Numbered from the stretch's first letter, positions 46,401 through 57,880 are shown. The stretch is 64,000 nucleotides of DNA from Stackebrandtia endophytica (GCF_006716355.1 NZ_VFOW01000001.1:5022001-5086000), one strand, 5' to 3'. Numbers and translations: made by a program. The notes: generated by a model from the letters alone, not told the origin.

Positions 46401-47867
46401 TTACCGCGCGGCGTGGTCCTCGGCCAGCGCGACCAGGGTTCGGGCGGCGAAACCGGTGGCACCCTTGACGATGTAGCCGTAAGACTCGCCACCGTGGTCG
46501 GCGGGTCCGGCGATGTCGATGTGCGCCCACGGCTGGTCCTCCGGGACGAAGTGCGACAGGAAGATGCCTCCCTGAAGCATGTGTCCGGAGCGCTCGAGGC
46601 CGGTCGCGCACTGTTGCACGTCGGCGATGGGGGACTTCATGACCTTACGGATCTCCTCGGGCATCGGCATCGGCCACGCCTGCTCGCCGACGGCCTCACC
46701 GACTCGCTTGACCCGGGCGGTCTCCTCGTCGGTGCCCATGACACCGGCGATCCGCTTGCCCAGTGCCATCACCTGGCCACCGGTCAGCGTCGCGACGTCG
46801 TAGATCGCGTCGGGCTCGTCCTCGGAGGCGCGAACCAGGGCGTCGGACATGACCATGCGGCCTTCGGCGTCGGTGTTGAGCACCTCGATCGTCTTGCCGC
46901 CGTAGGCGGTGATCACGTCGCCGGGCCGGTAGGCGTCGCCCGAGGGCATGTTCTCGGCCAACGCCAGGTAGGCGGTGACGTTCACCGTGGGTGCGATCGC
47001 CGCAATCGACAGCATGGCGCCGGCCACCGCCGCCGCGCCGGCCATGTCACCCTTCATGTCCCACATGCCCTGAGCGGGTTTGATGGAGATGCCGCCGGTG
47101 TCGAAGGTGATGCCCTTGCCCACCAGTGCGACGTGCTTGGTGGCACCTTCGGGGCGCCACGTCAGCCGGACGAGGCGAGGCTTGCGGGACGAGCCCATGC
47201 CGACGGCCAGGATGCCGCCGTAGCCGCCGTCGGCCAGCGCGTTCTCGTCGAGCACCTCGACACCCAGCCCCGCCGCGGTCGCCCGCTGGGCGACCTGGTC
47301 GGCGAACTCGGCCGGCGGAAGCAGGTTGCCCGGAATGTTCGACCAGTCACGGGTGGCCGCGACGCCCTCGGCCAGCGCGTCGACGCGGTCGGTGTCGACG
47401 GTGACGCCGAACAGGACGATCTCCTCGACAGGTGCCTTGTGGTCGCTACGGTCGGTCTTGTAGCCGTCGAACTGGTAGGCGCCCAGCAGCGCGCCGAGCG
47501 CGATCGCCTCACCGTCGCCGTTGAGGGCGAAACCGATGGACGTCTTGCCGGCTGCGGTCCGGACCACGGAGCCCGCGGCGCGACGCAGCGTCTCGGCGGA
47601 GGTTCCGGATTCACTCGGCTCGCCCAGACCGACGGCGGTGATGATCGTGGCGGGGACCCGTCCCAGTGCGGGGATGGAGGTCACAGTCCCGGCCGCGCCA
47701 GTGGCTCCCATGGTCGCCAGGGCAGAGGAAAGTTCACTGAATGCCGATTCAACGGACTCGGCGCCGGGCGCGAGGAACGGGCCGTCCTCGCCCTTGTGCA
47801 GACCGACGACGAGGACATCGACCTCGGCCTGGGCTGGGGCGGCAGTTGACAGGGCGAGCGTTGTCAC
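46401..47867 (-). CDS. pepA: Leucyl aminopeptidase PepA
   Basis: A 488-residue M17 aminopeptidase with two-metal active site. [20 protein letters not shown] supplies metal ligands and the catalytic Lys, [11 protein letters not shown] and [16 protein letters not shown] are the other signatures. The GTG at 47867 is chosen because CGGAG precedes it; an ATG five codons upstream is possible. It cleaves N-terminal residues in protein turnover. It is divergent from gcvT across 96 bases, the neighbourhood seen in M. tuberculosis (pepB near gcvT). Confidence 0.95.
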   Translation of the reverse strand: MTTLALSTAAPAQAEVDVLVVGLHKGEDGPFLAPGAESVESAFSELSSALATMGATGAAGTVTSIPALGRVPATIITAVGLGEPSESGTSAETLRRAAGSVVRTAAGKTSIGFALNGDGEAIALGALLGAYQFDGYKTDRSDHKAPVEEIVLFGVTVDTDRVDALAEGVAATRDWSNIPGNLLPPAEFADQVAQRATAAGLGVEVLDENALADGGYGGILAVGMGSSRKPRLVRLTWRPEGATKHVALVGKGITFDTGGISIKPAQGMWDMKGDMAGAAAVAGAMLSIAAIAPTVNVTAYLALAENMPSGDAYRPGDVITAYGGKTIEVLNTDAEGRMVMSDALVRASEDEPDAIYDVATLTGGQVMALGKRIAGVMGTDEETARVKRVGEAVGEQAWPMPMPEEIRKVMKSPIADVQQCATGLERSGHMLQGGIFLSHFVPEDQPWAHIDIAGPADHGGESYGYIVKGATGFAARTLVALAEDHAAR

Positions 47868-47963
47868 GAAAACTCCGAACATGTGAAGCGGTATGGCGGG
47901 CCGCTGTGGGGTAAGGACCAGCCGATCGTACGCTCCTGTCGTGCGCCGGGTAAGTTGCGGATC

Positions 47964-49073
47964 ATGACAGAGACGTCCTCACCCACTCAGTCCCCGCTGC
48001 ATGATCGGCATGTGGCCGCCGGTGCGAAGTTCGCCGAGTTCGGTGGTTGGAACATGCCGTTGGAGTATGCCGACGGCGGTATCGTCGCCGAGCACACCGC
48101 GGTGCGCACCGCGGTGGGTCTGTTCGACGTGTCGCACTTGGGAAAGGTGGACGTCCGCGGCCCGGGGGCGGCGGAGTTCGTCAACGAATGCCTGTCCAAT
48201 GACCTGAACCGGATCACACCGGGTAAGGCCCAGTACACCCTGGCCTGCGACGACTCCGGTGGTGTGATCGACGACCTGATCGCCTACCTGTACGGGCCGG
48301 ACCGGGTGTTCCTCGTTCCCAACGCCGCCAACAGCGCCGAAGTGGCCGCCCGGTTGGCCGCCGAAGCCCCCGAGGACGTCACCGTCACCGATCAACACCG
48401 TGATTACGCGGTCCTGGCGTTGCAGGGGCCGGAGTCGAAGGCGGTCTTGGCCGCACTGGGCATCCCCGCCGACCACGACTACATGTCCTTCGTGGAGGCC
48501 GAGTGCGCCGGAGCCGACATCGTGGTGTGCCGCACCGGTTACACCGGTGAGCACGGCTACGAGTTGGTGATTCCGGTCGAGGCGGCATCCGCGGTGTGGG
48601 ACGCGATCATGACCGCCGGATCCGGTCACGGCATCCGACCGGCCGGACTCGGCGCACGAGACACGTTGCGCACTGAGATGGGTTATCCGCTGCACGGGCA
48701 CGAGTTGTCCATGGACATCACCCCGGTGCAGGCTCGCGCCGGCTGGGCCGTCGGCTGGAAGAAGCCGAAGTTCTGGGGCCGTGACGTTCTGGCGGCGGAG
48801 AAGGCGGCGGGTCCGGCTCGGCGGCTGTGGGGCTTGGAGGCCACCGGTCGTGGTATTCCCCGGGCCGACATGACCGTCTACGCCGGTGACACCGAGGTGG
48901 GACGGACCACCAGCGGCACGTTCTCACCGACGAAGAAGGTCGGTATCGCGTTGGCGTTGTTGAATACCGACTCCGATATCGATGTGGACACTCCACTTGA
49001 GGTGGACGTTCGGGGACGGCGGTTGGCGGTCAAGGTGGTCAAGCCGCCGTTCGTCGAGTCCTCGGTGCGGTAG
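47964..49073 (+). CDS. gcvT: Aminomethyltransferase GcvT (glycine cleavage T protein)
   Basis: A 369-residue T protein that releases ammonia and forms methylene-tetrahydrofolate from aminomethyl-lipoyl H protein. [27 protein letters not shown] with the key Asp, [14 protein letters not shown] and [20 protein letters not shown] are all present. The ATG at 47964 is chosen to match the family N-terminus; the open frame further upstream is non-conserved. gcvP and gcvH are not in the window. No glycine riboswitch is visible in the short upstream region. Confidence 0.95.
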   Translation: MTETSSPTQSPLHDRHVAAGAKFAEFGGWNMPLEYADGGIVAEHTAVRTAVGLFDVSHLGKVDVRGPGAAEFVNECLSNDLNRITPGKAQYTLACDDSGGVIDDLIAYLYGPDRVFLVPNAANSAEVAARLAAEAPEDVTVTDQHRDYAVLALQGPESKAVLAALGIPADHDYMSFVEAECAGADIVVCRTGYTGEHGYELVIPVEAASAVWDAIMTAGSGHGIRPAGLGARDTLRTEMGYPLHGHELSMDITPVQARAGWAVGWKKPKFWGRDVLAAEKAAGPARRLWGLEATGRGIPRADMTVYAGDTEVGRTTSGTFSPTKKVGIALALLNTDSDIDVDTPLEVDVRGRRLAVKVVKPPFVESSVR

Positions 49074-49079
49074 TGCGAG

Positions 49080-49104
49080 CGGTGTGCCCGGATGTGGCAC
49101 ACCG
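49080..49104. terminator. Bidirectional hairpin after gcvT
   Basis: A perfect 9-bp stem (CGGTGTGCC arm) with a 7-base loop in the 35-base convergent gap. Confidence 0.7.
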
Positions 49105-49108
49105 GACG

Positions 49109-49645
49109 TCAGGCGACGGTGGCGTCGGCGGCTGCGGAGTGTCGCCGACGGTAATTCGCTGCCACCGCGATCAACAACGGTCCCCAGGCCGACATGGGCA
49201 GATACCACCCGATGACGTCCATTCCCGGTGACGGCTTGACCTCGTCGGGACCGACTATCGGTGTGAAGGTCAACAGGTTGCCGAAGTTGTAGTTCCAGGT
49301 GTAGTACGCCGAGAGTGCGATGATGATCGTCGCGCCCGTCTGGGCGACGGCGGCGGCGCCGCGTGCCGGGACGGTGCGGCCGCCGAGCAGTGGAATCCAC
49401 CGTGGGTAGACGCTGCCCCAATCGCTGACCAGTCCGATGCTCAGTAGCCCCAACCCCATCGACAGGACACTGAGGAACAGCAGATACCAGCCGCCGTCGG
49501 TGATGTGGCGGACGCCTTCGACGCCGCGCCACACGGCCGAGGGCAGAATGGTCAGCGGAATCAGCCGGGCGCTGATCACCGCCCACCGCGGTGCGCGCGG
49601 GACGAGGTCGCTGGGTCGGAGTCGGTGGTGTGCTCTCGTTGACAT
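49109..49645 (-). CDS. Integral membrane protein of unknown function
   Basis: A 178-residue protein with about four hydrophobic segments, from near residue 24 to residue 165. Conserved-looking polar motifs lie between helices: SDWGSVYPRWIPLLGGRTVP and YYTWNYNFGNL. There is a basic N-terminus and an Arg-rich C-terminus. No transport or enzyme signature was recognised. It converges on gcvT and precedes cobT-side genes without a clear operon link. Confidence 0.7.
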   Translation of the reverse strand: MSTRAHHRLRPSDLVPRAPRWAVISARLIPLTILPSAVWRGVEGVRHITDGGWYLLFLSVLSMGLGLLSIGLVSDWGSVYPRWIPLLGGRTVPARGAAAVAQTGATIIIALSAYYTWNYNFGNLLTFTPIVGPDEVKPSPGMDVIGWYLPMSAWGPLLIAVAANYRRRHSAAADATVA

Positions 49646-49792
49646 GTCTCGATGGTGGCCACCGGGTGGCCACGACGAATCCCCCGTGGGAGGGGCGTCT
49701 CACCCCCGCCGGAGTGCCGGTGACCCACCGAATGGCCACATGGGAATGTTCCATGTAGGCAGAGGAACGGCGAACCGTTCGCCGAGTGGTGT

Positions 49793-50821
49793 CTACGCCT
49801 CGGCGCCGGAGTCTCCGGTGCTCTCCTCGGTCGTCTCGGTCACCGGAGCCGGATACGGGAGTTCACCCGCCAGCCGCAGCGTACTCTGCAGCAGCGGCAG
49901 CGAGTAGAGCACCGCGCAACCCTCACCGATGTCCATGCCCGGACCGACCGGCTTGGCCATTCCGACCTGGCCGGCGACCTTCTCCACGACCGGATGCGGC
50001 GATCGATCCGGTGCGTAGCACCATTTCGGAGCACCCAACGAGAAGTCTCGGGCCGCCAACGCCGCCGAGGCCGCGATCGGGCCGTCGAAGAGGACCGGGG
50101 TTCGACGCAGGCCGGCGGCCACGATCACGCCGGTCATCGTGGCGATGACCGCACCACCGAACTCCGACAGCGTGGTGCGGGCATTGCGGGCGGCGCCGTT
50201 GGCGCGAGCGAACGCGTCTCGGGTCGCGGCGATACGACGCATCCAGATGTTGTCGTCGATGACCCCGCCGGGCAGTTGGATGCGGGGTGACAGCTCCACC
50301 GCCGAAGTGCGGGTCATGTGCGCGGTGACCGCGACGGCGGCGGCGACGGCGCCGGGGCCGAACCCGGCCAGCACCAGCAGGTCGGCGCCGGAGTCGATAC
50401 AACCGTCGGCGGTCTCGCGTCCCAGCGCGATGGCCTCGGCGTACTGCTCGTCGGTCAGGACCGGACCGTCTTCGGCGGCTGACGTGGTCTCGGTCGTCAC
50501 CGGACGAACGGTGACGCCGGCGTCGGTGGCCAGCCTGTCGAGAAGTGTCCGGTGGTCGGCGGCGGACTCGTCGGTATCCCCGGCGGTGAAGCCACCGGTG
50601 GTGGCACCCGATACGAGGATCGCCTCGATCTGCTTGAACGGGGTGGGTTCTGCGGTCGCCTGGACCCGGCCCGCCCAGGACACCACGTTGGCCAGCGACC
50701 CCAGTCCGCTGCCGGGCAGCAGGGCCGAGGCCAGCCGGTTGGTGGCCCGAGTGGCGTAGGCGGCATCCGGGAATGGGACTTTGACCTTGTCCAGCACCGT
50801 GGTGGGGCTTACATCGCTCAC
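49793..50821 (-). CDS. cobT: Nicotinate-nucleotide--dimethylbenzimidazole phosphoribosyltransferase CobT
   Basis: A 342-residue enzyme that activates the lower ligand base of cobalamin. LGSLANVVSWAGRVQATAEP near the N-terminus, VLAGFGPGAVAAAVAVTAHM and the C-terminal VGPGMDIGEGCAVLYSLPLL fit the CobT fold. The GTG at 50821 is chosen because an AGGG lies 8 bases upstream and the much longer open frame looks non-coding. cobS and cobU are not adjacent. A B12-dependent enzyme, NrdJ, is encoded 7 kb away. It is divergent from dapF. Confidence 0.85.
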   Translation of the reverse strand: MSDVSPTTVLDKVKVPFPDAAYATRATNRLASALLPGSGLGSLANVVSWAGRVQATAEPTPFKQIEAILVSGATTGGFTAGDTDESAADHRTLLDRLATDAGVTVRPVTTETTSAAEDGPVLTDEQYAEAIALGRETADGCIDSGADLLVLAGFGPGAVAAAVAVTAHMTRTSAVELSPRIQLPGGVIDDNIWMRRIAATRDAFARANGAARNARTTLSEFGGAVIATMTGVIVAAGLRRTPVLFDGPIAASAALAARDFSLGAPKWCYAPDRSPHPVVEKVAGQVGMAKPVGPGMDIGEGCAVLYSLPLLQSTLRLAGELPYPAPVTETTEESTGDSGAEA

Positions 50822-50914
50822 GTTGCAAACCCTAATCCGCCCGTCTGGGGCGTGCTGCGCGGACCCACCCGACAGCCGAATCCGGCAAGGCATCATGGGG
50901 GAGTGGATCAATCC

Positions 50915-51700
50915 GTGAGGTTTGTCAAGGGGCATGGAACCGGCAACGACTTCGTGATCGTCGCCGACGTCGACAACGATCGGCCGCTCTCGGTCGCTGC
51001 GATCGCGCGTCTGTGTGATCGGCGACGCGGTGTGGGCGGCGACGGGTTGCTGCGGGTGGTGAGAGCGGCCAAACACCCCGACGGAGTGGGTCAGGCCGCG
51101 GCCGCCGAGTGGTTCATGGACTACTACAACGCCGACGGAAGCATCGCCGAGATGTGCGGCAACGGTGTGCGCGTCTTCGTGAGATATCTCGTCGCCGAGG
51201 GATTGGTCGAGACGAACCGAGTACCCGTGGCCACCCGCGCCGGCGTGCGTGACGTCCTCGTCGAGAACGATCAGTTCAGCGTTGACATGGGGGCGGCCCG
51301 TACCTTCGGCACCTCCACCGTCGCGATCGGCGGGGAGATCCTGTCCGGTCGACACATCTCGATGGGCAACCCCCACCTGGTGTGCCGGGTGACCGATCCG
51401 ACCGAGTACGACCTGACCGTCCAACCCGAATTCGACACCGAGCTGTTCCCCACCGGTGTCAACGTCGAACTCACCAGCCCCACCGACACCGGCGTGCGGA
51501 TGCGCGTTCACGAACGCGGCGTCGGTGAGACCCAATCCTGTGGAACCGGAGCCTGCGCGGTCGCCGTCGACGCCCTCGGCGGGCCCGGCACCTGCACCGT
51601 CGACGTGCCCGGTGGTCGGCTGACAGTCACCATCACCGAGGAGACGGTCATCCTCACAGGGCCGGCGGTTCTGGTGGCCGAGGGGCACACGTTGGTCTGA
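50915..51700 (+). CDS. dapF: Diaminopimelate epimerase DapF
   Basis: A 261-residue cofactor-independent racemase converting LL- to meso-diaminopimelate for lysine and peptidoglycan. Both catalytic cysteines are present, in AEMCGNGVRVF and SCGTGACAVAV. The start at GTG 50915 gives VRFVKGHGTGNDFV, the family N-terminus, with GGGGGAG upstream; a GTG at 50903 is the alternative. It converges on the malic enzyme gene. Confidence 0.95.
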   Translation: MRFVKGHGTGNDFVIVADVDNDRPLSVAAIARLCDRRRGVGGDGLLRVVRAAKHPDGVGQAAAAEWFMDYYNADGSIAEMCGNGVRVFVRYLVAEGLVETNRVPVATRAGVRDVLVENDQFSVDMGAARTFGTSTVAIGGEILSGRHISMGNPHLVCRVTDPTEYDLTVQPEFDTELFPTGVNVELTSPTDTGVRMRVHERGVGETQSCGTGACAVAVDALGGPGTCTVDVPGGRLTVTITEETVILTGPAVLVAEGHTLV

Positions 51701-51715
51701 CCCGGTTGTGGTCGG

Positions 51716-53134
<1,419 letters not shown>

Positions 53135-53318
53135 GTGAACTGCTGCTCCTCACGGCCATGTGGCGTTGATGTCAACTTGGGGCGGTGATCATGACGCCGG
53201 TCTCACCGATAACGCCCAATTGTGCTCGACGATTCCCCTGGAGTCCGGGTCGGACCCCACCGACTGAGGTACGCACGATACCCAGGTGCGGAATTCGACG
53301 TGACGTGTCAGTCTTGTC

Positions 53319-54722
53319 GTGATGCAGTCTTACACCGACACCAGCTTCGACGGCGACCAGATCGACCTCGCCGCGCGACACGCACTCCGCCGCGTCGCGG
53401 GATTGTCGACGGAGCTTACCGACATCACCGAGGTCGAGTACCGCCAGCTGCGACTGGAACGCGTCGTGCTGGTCGGAGTATGGGCCGGCGGCACCCTCGC
53501 CGAGGCCGAGAACTCCCTGGCCGAGTTGGCCGCATTGGCCGAGACGGCCGGTTCGCAGGTTCTCGACGGGCTGATTCAGCGGCGTTCCCACGTCGACCCC
53601 GCCACGTTCGTCGGACGCGGAAAGGTCGCCGAACTCGGTGACGCCGTGACCGCCAGTGGCGCCGACACGGTCATCTGTGACGGTGAACTGTCGCCCAGCC
53701 AGTTGCGCAACCTGGAACAGGAGATCGGGGTCAAGGTCATCGACCGCACCGCCCTGATTCTCGACATCTTCGCCCAGCACGCCAAGAGCCGTGAGGGCAA
53801 GGCACAGGTCGAACTGGCCCAGCTCGAGTATCTGGTTCCCCGACTGCGGGGCTGGGGTGAGACGTTGTCTCGCCAGGCCGGTGGCCGAGCGGGCGGTCAG
53901 GGCGGCGGTGTGGGCCTGCGCGGTCCCGGTGAGACCAAACTCGAAACGGACCGCCGTCGAATCCGCACCCGGATCGCCCGGCTGCGCCGCGAGATCGCGG
54001 GGATGCGGGCGGCGCGCGACACCAAGCGGTCGTCGCGGGTGCGACACGGTGTTCCGTCGGTGGCCATCGCCGGCTACACCAACGCCGGAAAGTCGAGCCT
54101 GCTGAACCGGTTGACCGGCGCGGGAGTCCTGGTCGAGGACGCGCTGTTCGCCACTCTGGACCCCACGACCCGGCGGGCGCGAACCGCCGACGGCCGTGAG
54201 TACACCCTGTCGGACACCGTCGGTTTCGTCGCACACCTGCCGCACCAACTGGTCGACGCATTCAGGTCCACTCTGGAAGAGGTCGCCGACGCCGACCTGA
54301 TCGTGCACGTCATCGACGCCAGCCACCCGGACCCGGCCGCCCAGGTTCGGGCCGTCCGGGAGGTACTCACCGACATCGGGGCCGATTCGCTGCCGGAACT
54401 GTTGGTGCTCAACAAGATCGACGCGGCCGACCCCGAGATGCTGATGCGGTTGCGCAACGAGATGTCGGACGCGCTGTTCGTCTCCGCGCACACCGGCGAG
54501 GGCATCGACAAGCTTCGTCAGGTCATCGAACAGGACCTGCCCCGGCCCGGCGTGGCGATGCGGGTGCTCATCCCTTACGTGCGCGGCGACCTGGTCGCCC
54601 GCATACGGACTCGGGGAGAGGTGCTGCAAGCCGAACATCAGCCCGACGGTACGTTCATGGATGTTCACGTCGAGCCCGCGTTGGCGGCCGAACTGAAACC
54701 GTTCATCGTAGACGAATCGTGA
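53319..54722 (+). CDS. hflX: GTPase HflX
   Basis: A 467-residue ribosome-associated GTPase that rescues or splits stalled ribosomes. It has an N-terminal HflX domain (VGRGKVAELGDAVTASGADT), a Gly-rich linker (RAGGQGGGVGLRGPGE) and the G domain with GYTNAGKSSLLN, DTVGFVAHLPHQLVDAF and NKID. The start is GTG 53319 or ATG 53322, one codon later. It is near lexA, nrdR and dapF as in many actinobacteria (dapF-hflX-lexA-nrdR). Confidence 0.95.
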   Translation: MMQSYTDTSFDGDQIDLAARHALRRVAGLSTELTDITEVEYRQLRLERVVLVGVWAGGTLAEAENSLAELAALAETAGSQVLDGLIQRRSHVDPATFVGRGKVAELGDAVTASGADTVICDGELSPSQLRNLEQEIGVKVIDRTALILDIFAQHAKSREGKAQVELAQLEYLVPRLRGWGETLSRQAGGRAGGQGGGVGLRGPGETKLETDRRRIRTRIARLRREIAGMRAARDTKRSSRVRHGVPSVAIAGYTNAGKSSLLNRLTGAGVLVEDALFATLDPTTRRARTADGREYTLSDTVGFVAHLPHQLVDAFRSTLEEVADADLIVHVIDASHPDPAAQVRAVREVLTDIGADSLPELLVLNKIDAADPEMLMRLRNEMSDALFVSAHTGEGIDKLRQVIEQDLPRPGVAMRVLIPYVRGDLVARIRTRGEVLQAEHQPDGTFMDVHVEPALAAELKPFIVDES

Positions 54723-54809
54723 GGAAGCGATTTCGTGGCGTGAACGCCAACCGGTAGGCGCACAGTCCTTGACAACTAATGCGAGACTTGGCCGGTGCAG
54801 GATGGTGGA

Positions 54810-56288
54810 ATGACGGGCATCACCGCCCGGTCGGTGGCCGCTGCGGTCATCACCGGGACGATTGTTGCCGGGATGGTGCCGGCGACGGCCATGGCCGAGG
54901 ATCCCGAACCGGGGGAGAAGCTCTGTGATGTCACCGAGCCCGCGCTCGGTGAACTGTCCGGGCTCGCCGCCGCTCCCGGCGGTGGCTATTACGCCATCAG
55001 TGACGGCAGCGCCGATCAACAGACGCTGGACGTGTTCCAGATCGATGATCAGTGCGCCGTCACCAACGTCTTGAGTTACTTCAACATCAACCCGCGCGAT
55101 CCCGAAGACCTGGCCGTCGACGCCAACGGGATGCTCTGGGTCGCCGACATCGGCGACAACCTCGCCGAACGCCCCACCGCCGCGATCCACCAGGTCGACA
55201 CCGCCGGCAACGGCATGACCTACCGGTTCACCTACCCGGACGGTCCCCACGACGCCGAGGCGATGTTGCTTCAGCCCGACGGTATTCCCATCTTCGTCTC
55301 CAAGGGACTCGGCGAGTCCACGTTGTACCGGGCGACCGGGCCGCTGGACGCGAACAACCCCGACGGCGGACAGCTGGAGAACGTCGGCACGATCACGATC
55401 AAGGCGACCGAGACCCCGGGCGGCCCGTCCGAAGTCGGTGGGGTTCCGTTGGGCGCGGTTCCATCGGTCATGATCACCGGTGGTGCGGTGTCCCCCGAGG
55501 GCGACCGAGTGGTGCTGCGCACCTACACCGACGCCTACGAATGGGCGGTCACCGACGGCGACATCGTGGCCGCCATCAACGACACCGACCCGGTGATCAC
55601 CCCGCTGCCCGATGAGCCGCAGGGCGAGGCCATCACCTTCGCCTCCGACGGCACCTACGTCACCGGTTCGGAGGGTGTGTACGGCTCCGACGGCTCCTTC
55701 ACCAGCCCCGGACTGTGGAAATACCAGCCCGTCGAAGCGGGATCCGACGATGATGACGACGATGCGGCGGCCGCCGACGACGCCGGTCCGCAACGCGGCT
55801 TCGTCGACGGTGTGATCGACACCCTCGGCATCAACGGCATCCTGTGGGTGATCGCGGGCATCGGGGTCGTCGGTCTGGCCATGTTCCTATACGGCGGACA
55901 CGTGATCCTGCGCGCCCGGCGCAATCGAAAGGCCGCGGAGGAGGACGAGACACCGGGCCACGACGATCGTCCCCCGGGCGGTGGCGATCCCAGGGACGAC
56001 GGTTGGCCCGATTCCGAGCGCGACCGCTACGGCCGATACGAGGAACCGGGCTATGACGACCGGCGTGACCACCACCGTGACGAGTCACGGGGCGGCCATC
56101 CCGATGCACGTCGTCATCCCGACGACGGCCTGTCCGGCGGACGCCTGTTCGACCCGGTCAGCCGAGACGACGATGAGTTCCGCGATTGGCCGAACCAAGG
56201 GCCCCGCTCGAATCGTGACGGCGGTACGGTGTACGGCCGTGATGATCGGGACGGCGGCGGTACGGTGTACGGCGGCGGACGCCGGTGA
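54810..56288 (+). CDS. Secreted propeller-like protein with C-terminal membrane anchor and charged tail
   Basis: A 492-residue type I membrane protein. It has a signal peptide (about 1-29, ending ATAMA) and a globular domain to about residue 305 with repeats such as DLAVDANGMLWVADIGDN, PDGPHDAEAMLLQPDG and EPQGEAITFASDGTYV, suggesting a beta-propeller. An Asp-rich linker, one transmembrane helix (about 345-370) and a cytoplasmic tail rich in Asp, Arg and Gly follow. The tail ends in repeated GGTVYG motifs. The ATG at 54810 is preferred to a GTG at 54795. Its function is unknown; a sensor or cell-wall role is possible. Confidence 0.7.
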   Translation: MTGITARSVAAAVITGTIVAGMVPATAMAEDPEPGEKLCDVTEPALGELSGLAAAPGGGYYAISDGSADQQTLDVFQIDDQCAVTNVLSYFNINPRDPEDLAVDANGMLWVADIGDNLAERPTAAIHQVDTAGNGMTYRFTYPDGPHDAEAMLLQPDGIPIFVSKGLGESTLYRATGPLDANNPDGGQLENVGTITIKATETPGGPSEVGGVPLGAVPSVMITGGAVSPEGDRVVLRTYTDAYEWAVTDGDIVAAINDTDPVITPLPDEPQGEAITFASDGTYVTGSEGVYGSDGSFTSPGLWKYQPVEAGSDDDDDDAAAADDAGPQRGFVDGVIDTLGINGILWVIAGIGVVGLAMFLYGGHVILRARRNRKAAEEDETPGHDDRPPGGGDPRDDGWPDSERDRYGRYEEPGYDDRRDHHRDESRGGHPDARRHPDDGLSGGRLFDPVSRDDDEFRDWPNQGPRSNRDGGTVYGRDDRDGGGTVYGGGRR

Positions 56289-56294
56289 GGCCGG

Positions 56295-56969
56295 TCAGAT
56301 TCGGCGCATGACCGCGACGACGCGCCCGAGGATCTCGGCGTTTTCGGCGGGAATCGGATCGTACAGCGGGTTGGCGGGCAACAACTCGACCTTGTTGTCG
56401 CGTCGCTTGAACGTCTTGACCGTGGCCTCGTCGCCGATCATGGCCGCGACGATCTCACCACTGTGAGCCTCCGGCTGCTGGCGAACGACCACCCAGTCCC
56501 CGTCGGTGATGGCGGCCTCGATCATCGAGTCGCCCTTGACCTTCAACAGGAACAGGTTTCCCTCGCCGACGAACTCCGACGGCAGCGGCAACATCTCCTC
56601 GACCCGTTCCTCGGCCAGGATCGGGGTACCGGCGGCGATCTCTCCCAGCACCGGGACGTAACGGGGCGGGCGGCGGAGGGAGTCGACGGCGTGCGGTGGT
56701 CGGATGTCGACGGCCCGGGGGCGGCGGGGGTCTTTGCGGAGGAAGCCCTTTCGTTGCAGTTGGTTCAACTGGTAGGCGACGCTGGAGGCCGATGCCAGAC
56801 CCACCACCGCGCCGATCTCGCGGACGCTGGGGGCGTATCCTCGTTCCGCTACCGACTCACGAATGCAGGACAGGATCTTGCGTTGCCGTTCGCTGAGGGC
56901 GGCTTCCGAGATGTCCGATTCATCGTTGACGGTGTGGGGAACTTGGGACTGGGCCCGGGTAGTGGCCAC
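56295..56969 (-). CDS. lexA: LexA repressor
   Basis: A 224-residue SOS repressor and self-cleaving serine protease. An N-terminal winged helix ([20 protein letters not shown]) is followed by the S24 domain: the cleavage dipeptide Ala113-Gly114 in [11 protein letters not shown], Ser148 in KGDSMIEAA and Lys185 in [11 protein letters not shown] 56969 is chosen because AAGGAGG lies just upstream, giving the normal LexA length. A LexA box lies 92 bases upstream, so it is probably autoregulated. It converges on the propeller-like gene with a 6-base gap. Confidence 0.97.
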   Translation of the reverse strand: MATTRAQSQVPHTVNDESDISEAALSERQRKILSCIRESVAERGYAPSVREIGAVVGLASASSVAYQLNQLQRKGFLRKDPRRPRAVDIRPPHAVDSLRRPPRYVPVLGEIAAGTPILAEERVEEMLPLPSEFVGEGNLFLLKVKGDSMIEAAITDGDWVVVRQQPEAHSGEIVAAMIGDEATVKTFKRRDNKVELLPANPLYDPIPAENAEILGRVVAVMRRI

Positions 56970-57060
56970 GCTTCCTCCTTGCCTGCCGACGGTGTCGTCG
57001 GGGATTGGTAACCGGGTGTTGCCGCCGCAAATGACCATAGACCATTTTTCGACCCTTAGG

Positions 57061-57076
57061 TGAAACAATAGTTCGA
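57061..57076. promoter_or_regulatory. LexA box upstream of lexA
   Basis: On the minus strand TCGAACTATTGTTTCA fits TCGAAC-N4-GTTnnA: the left half is perfect and the right half has two mismatches. It lies 92 bases before the lexA start in the 422-base lexA-nrdR gap and is weaker than the recA box. Confidence 0.65.
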
Positions 57077-57276
57077 TTGTCGGGTTCCCCGCACGCGGGT
57101 CTGACCCGTTTTCGGGACCCGACTCCCGTATTATTCGCTCATGCGTTCGGAACCGGTCGGGCTGAAGTGACACTGGGTGGTGCCGAGGTTCCGAACAGCT
57201 GATGAGACGGGTGAGACACGCCGATGTCGGGCGTGGCCGCTTGCCACCGGCGCATATTCGACCTAAAGTCAAGGCA

Positions 57277-57324
57277 ACACAAGATCTAGGGGTTATGCTG
57301 TAACTGGTCAACTAGAGATAGTGT
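57277..57324. promoter_or_regulatory. Two NrdR boxes upstream of nrdR-nrdJ
   Basis: ACACAAGATCTAGGGG (57277-57292) and CAACTAGAGATAGTGT (57309-57324) each match about 12 of 16 positions of the NrdR consensus acaCwAtATaTwGtgt. Their starts are 32 bases apart, three helical turns, the usual arrangement. They lie 68 bases before nrdR. The lexA-nrdR gap (56970-57391) otherwise holds only the LexA box. Confidence 0.75.
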
Positions 57325-57391
57325 TTGTCGGAAGAAAACTCGCCTCGCGCTGTAATCGCCGGGCAACCAGTCACCGGGAGATGAATCAGCT

Positions 57392-57880
57392 GTGCGCTGC
57401 CCGTATTGCAAGCACCCCGACTCGCGAGTCGTCGATTCTCGCGAAGCCGAGGACGGCCTGCTGATTCGTCGTCGCCGTTCCTGTCAGGAATGCGGTAAAC
57501 GATTCACCACGGTCGAGGAATCCGTCATGGCCGTCGTGAAGCGCAGCGGGGTGACCGAACCATTCAGTCGTGCCAAAGTGGCCGCGGGGGTACGCAAGGC
57601 GTGCCAGGGGCGACCGGTTAACGACGACGCACTCGCGGTACTGGCGCAGCAGGTCGAGGACGAGATCCGATCGCGCGGCATCGCGGAGATACCGAGTAAT
57701 GAGGTGGGCCTCGCAATCCTGGGGCCACTGCGCGAACTCGACGAGGTCGCCTATCTACGATTCGCCAGCGTATACCGATCGTTCGAATCGATCGAGGACT
57801 TCGCAGCGGAGATAGACGCCCTTCGTCACGCGCAGGACACCGCCGAACGAACCGAAGACGAGATCACCACACCCGCTTGA
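57392..57880 (+). CDS. nrdR: Transcriptional repressor NrdR
   Basis: A 162-residue repressor of ribonucleotide reductase genes. The zinc ribbon is [13 protein letters not shown] and [13 protein letters not shown] (four Cys). An ATP-cone follows (about 49-135), which senses ATP/dATP. It starts at a GTG. The two boxes before it indicate autoregulation, and nrdJ follows after 125 bases. Confidence 0.97.
   Translation: MRCPYCKHPDSRVVDSREAEDGLLIRRRRSCQECGKRFTTVEESVMAVVKRSGVTEPFSRAKVAAGVRKACQGRPVNDDALAVLAQQVEDEIRSRGIAEIPSNEVGLAILGPLRELDEVAYLRFASVYRSFESIEDFAAEIDALRHAQDTAERTEDEITTPA

Noticed and set aside
47868-47963. Possible glycine riboswitch before gcvT
   Set aside because: Only 96 bases separate pepA and gcvT, and no tandem aptamer pattern is visible.
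53172-55793. Long minus-strand frame opposite hflX and the propeller-like gene
   Set aside because: It covers two well-supported plus-strand genes, and its composition shows no recognisable domain.
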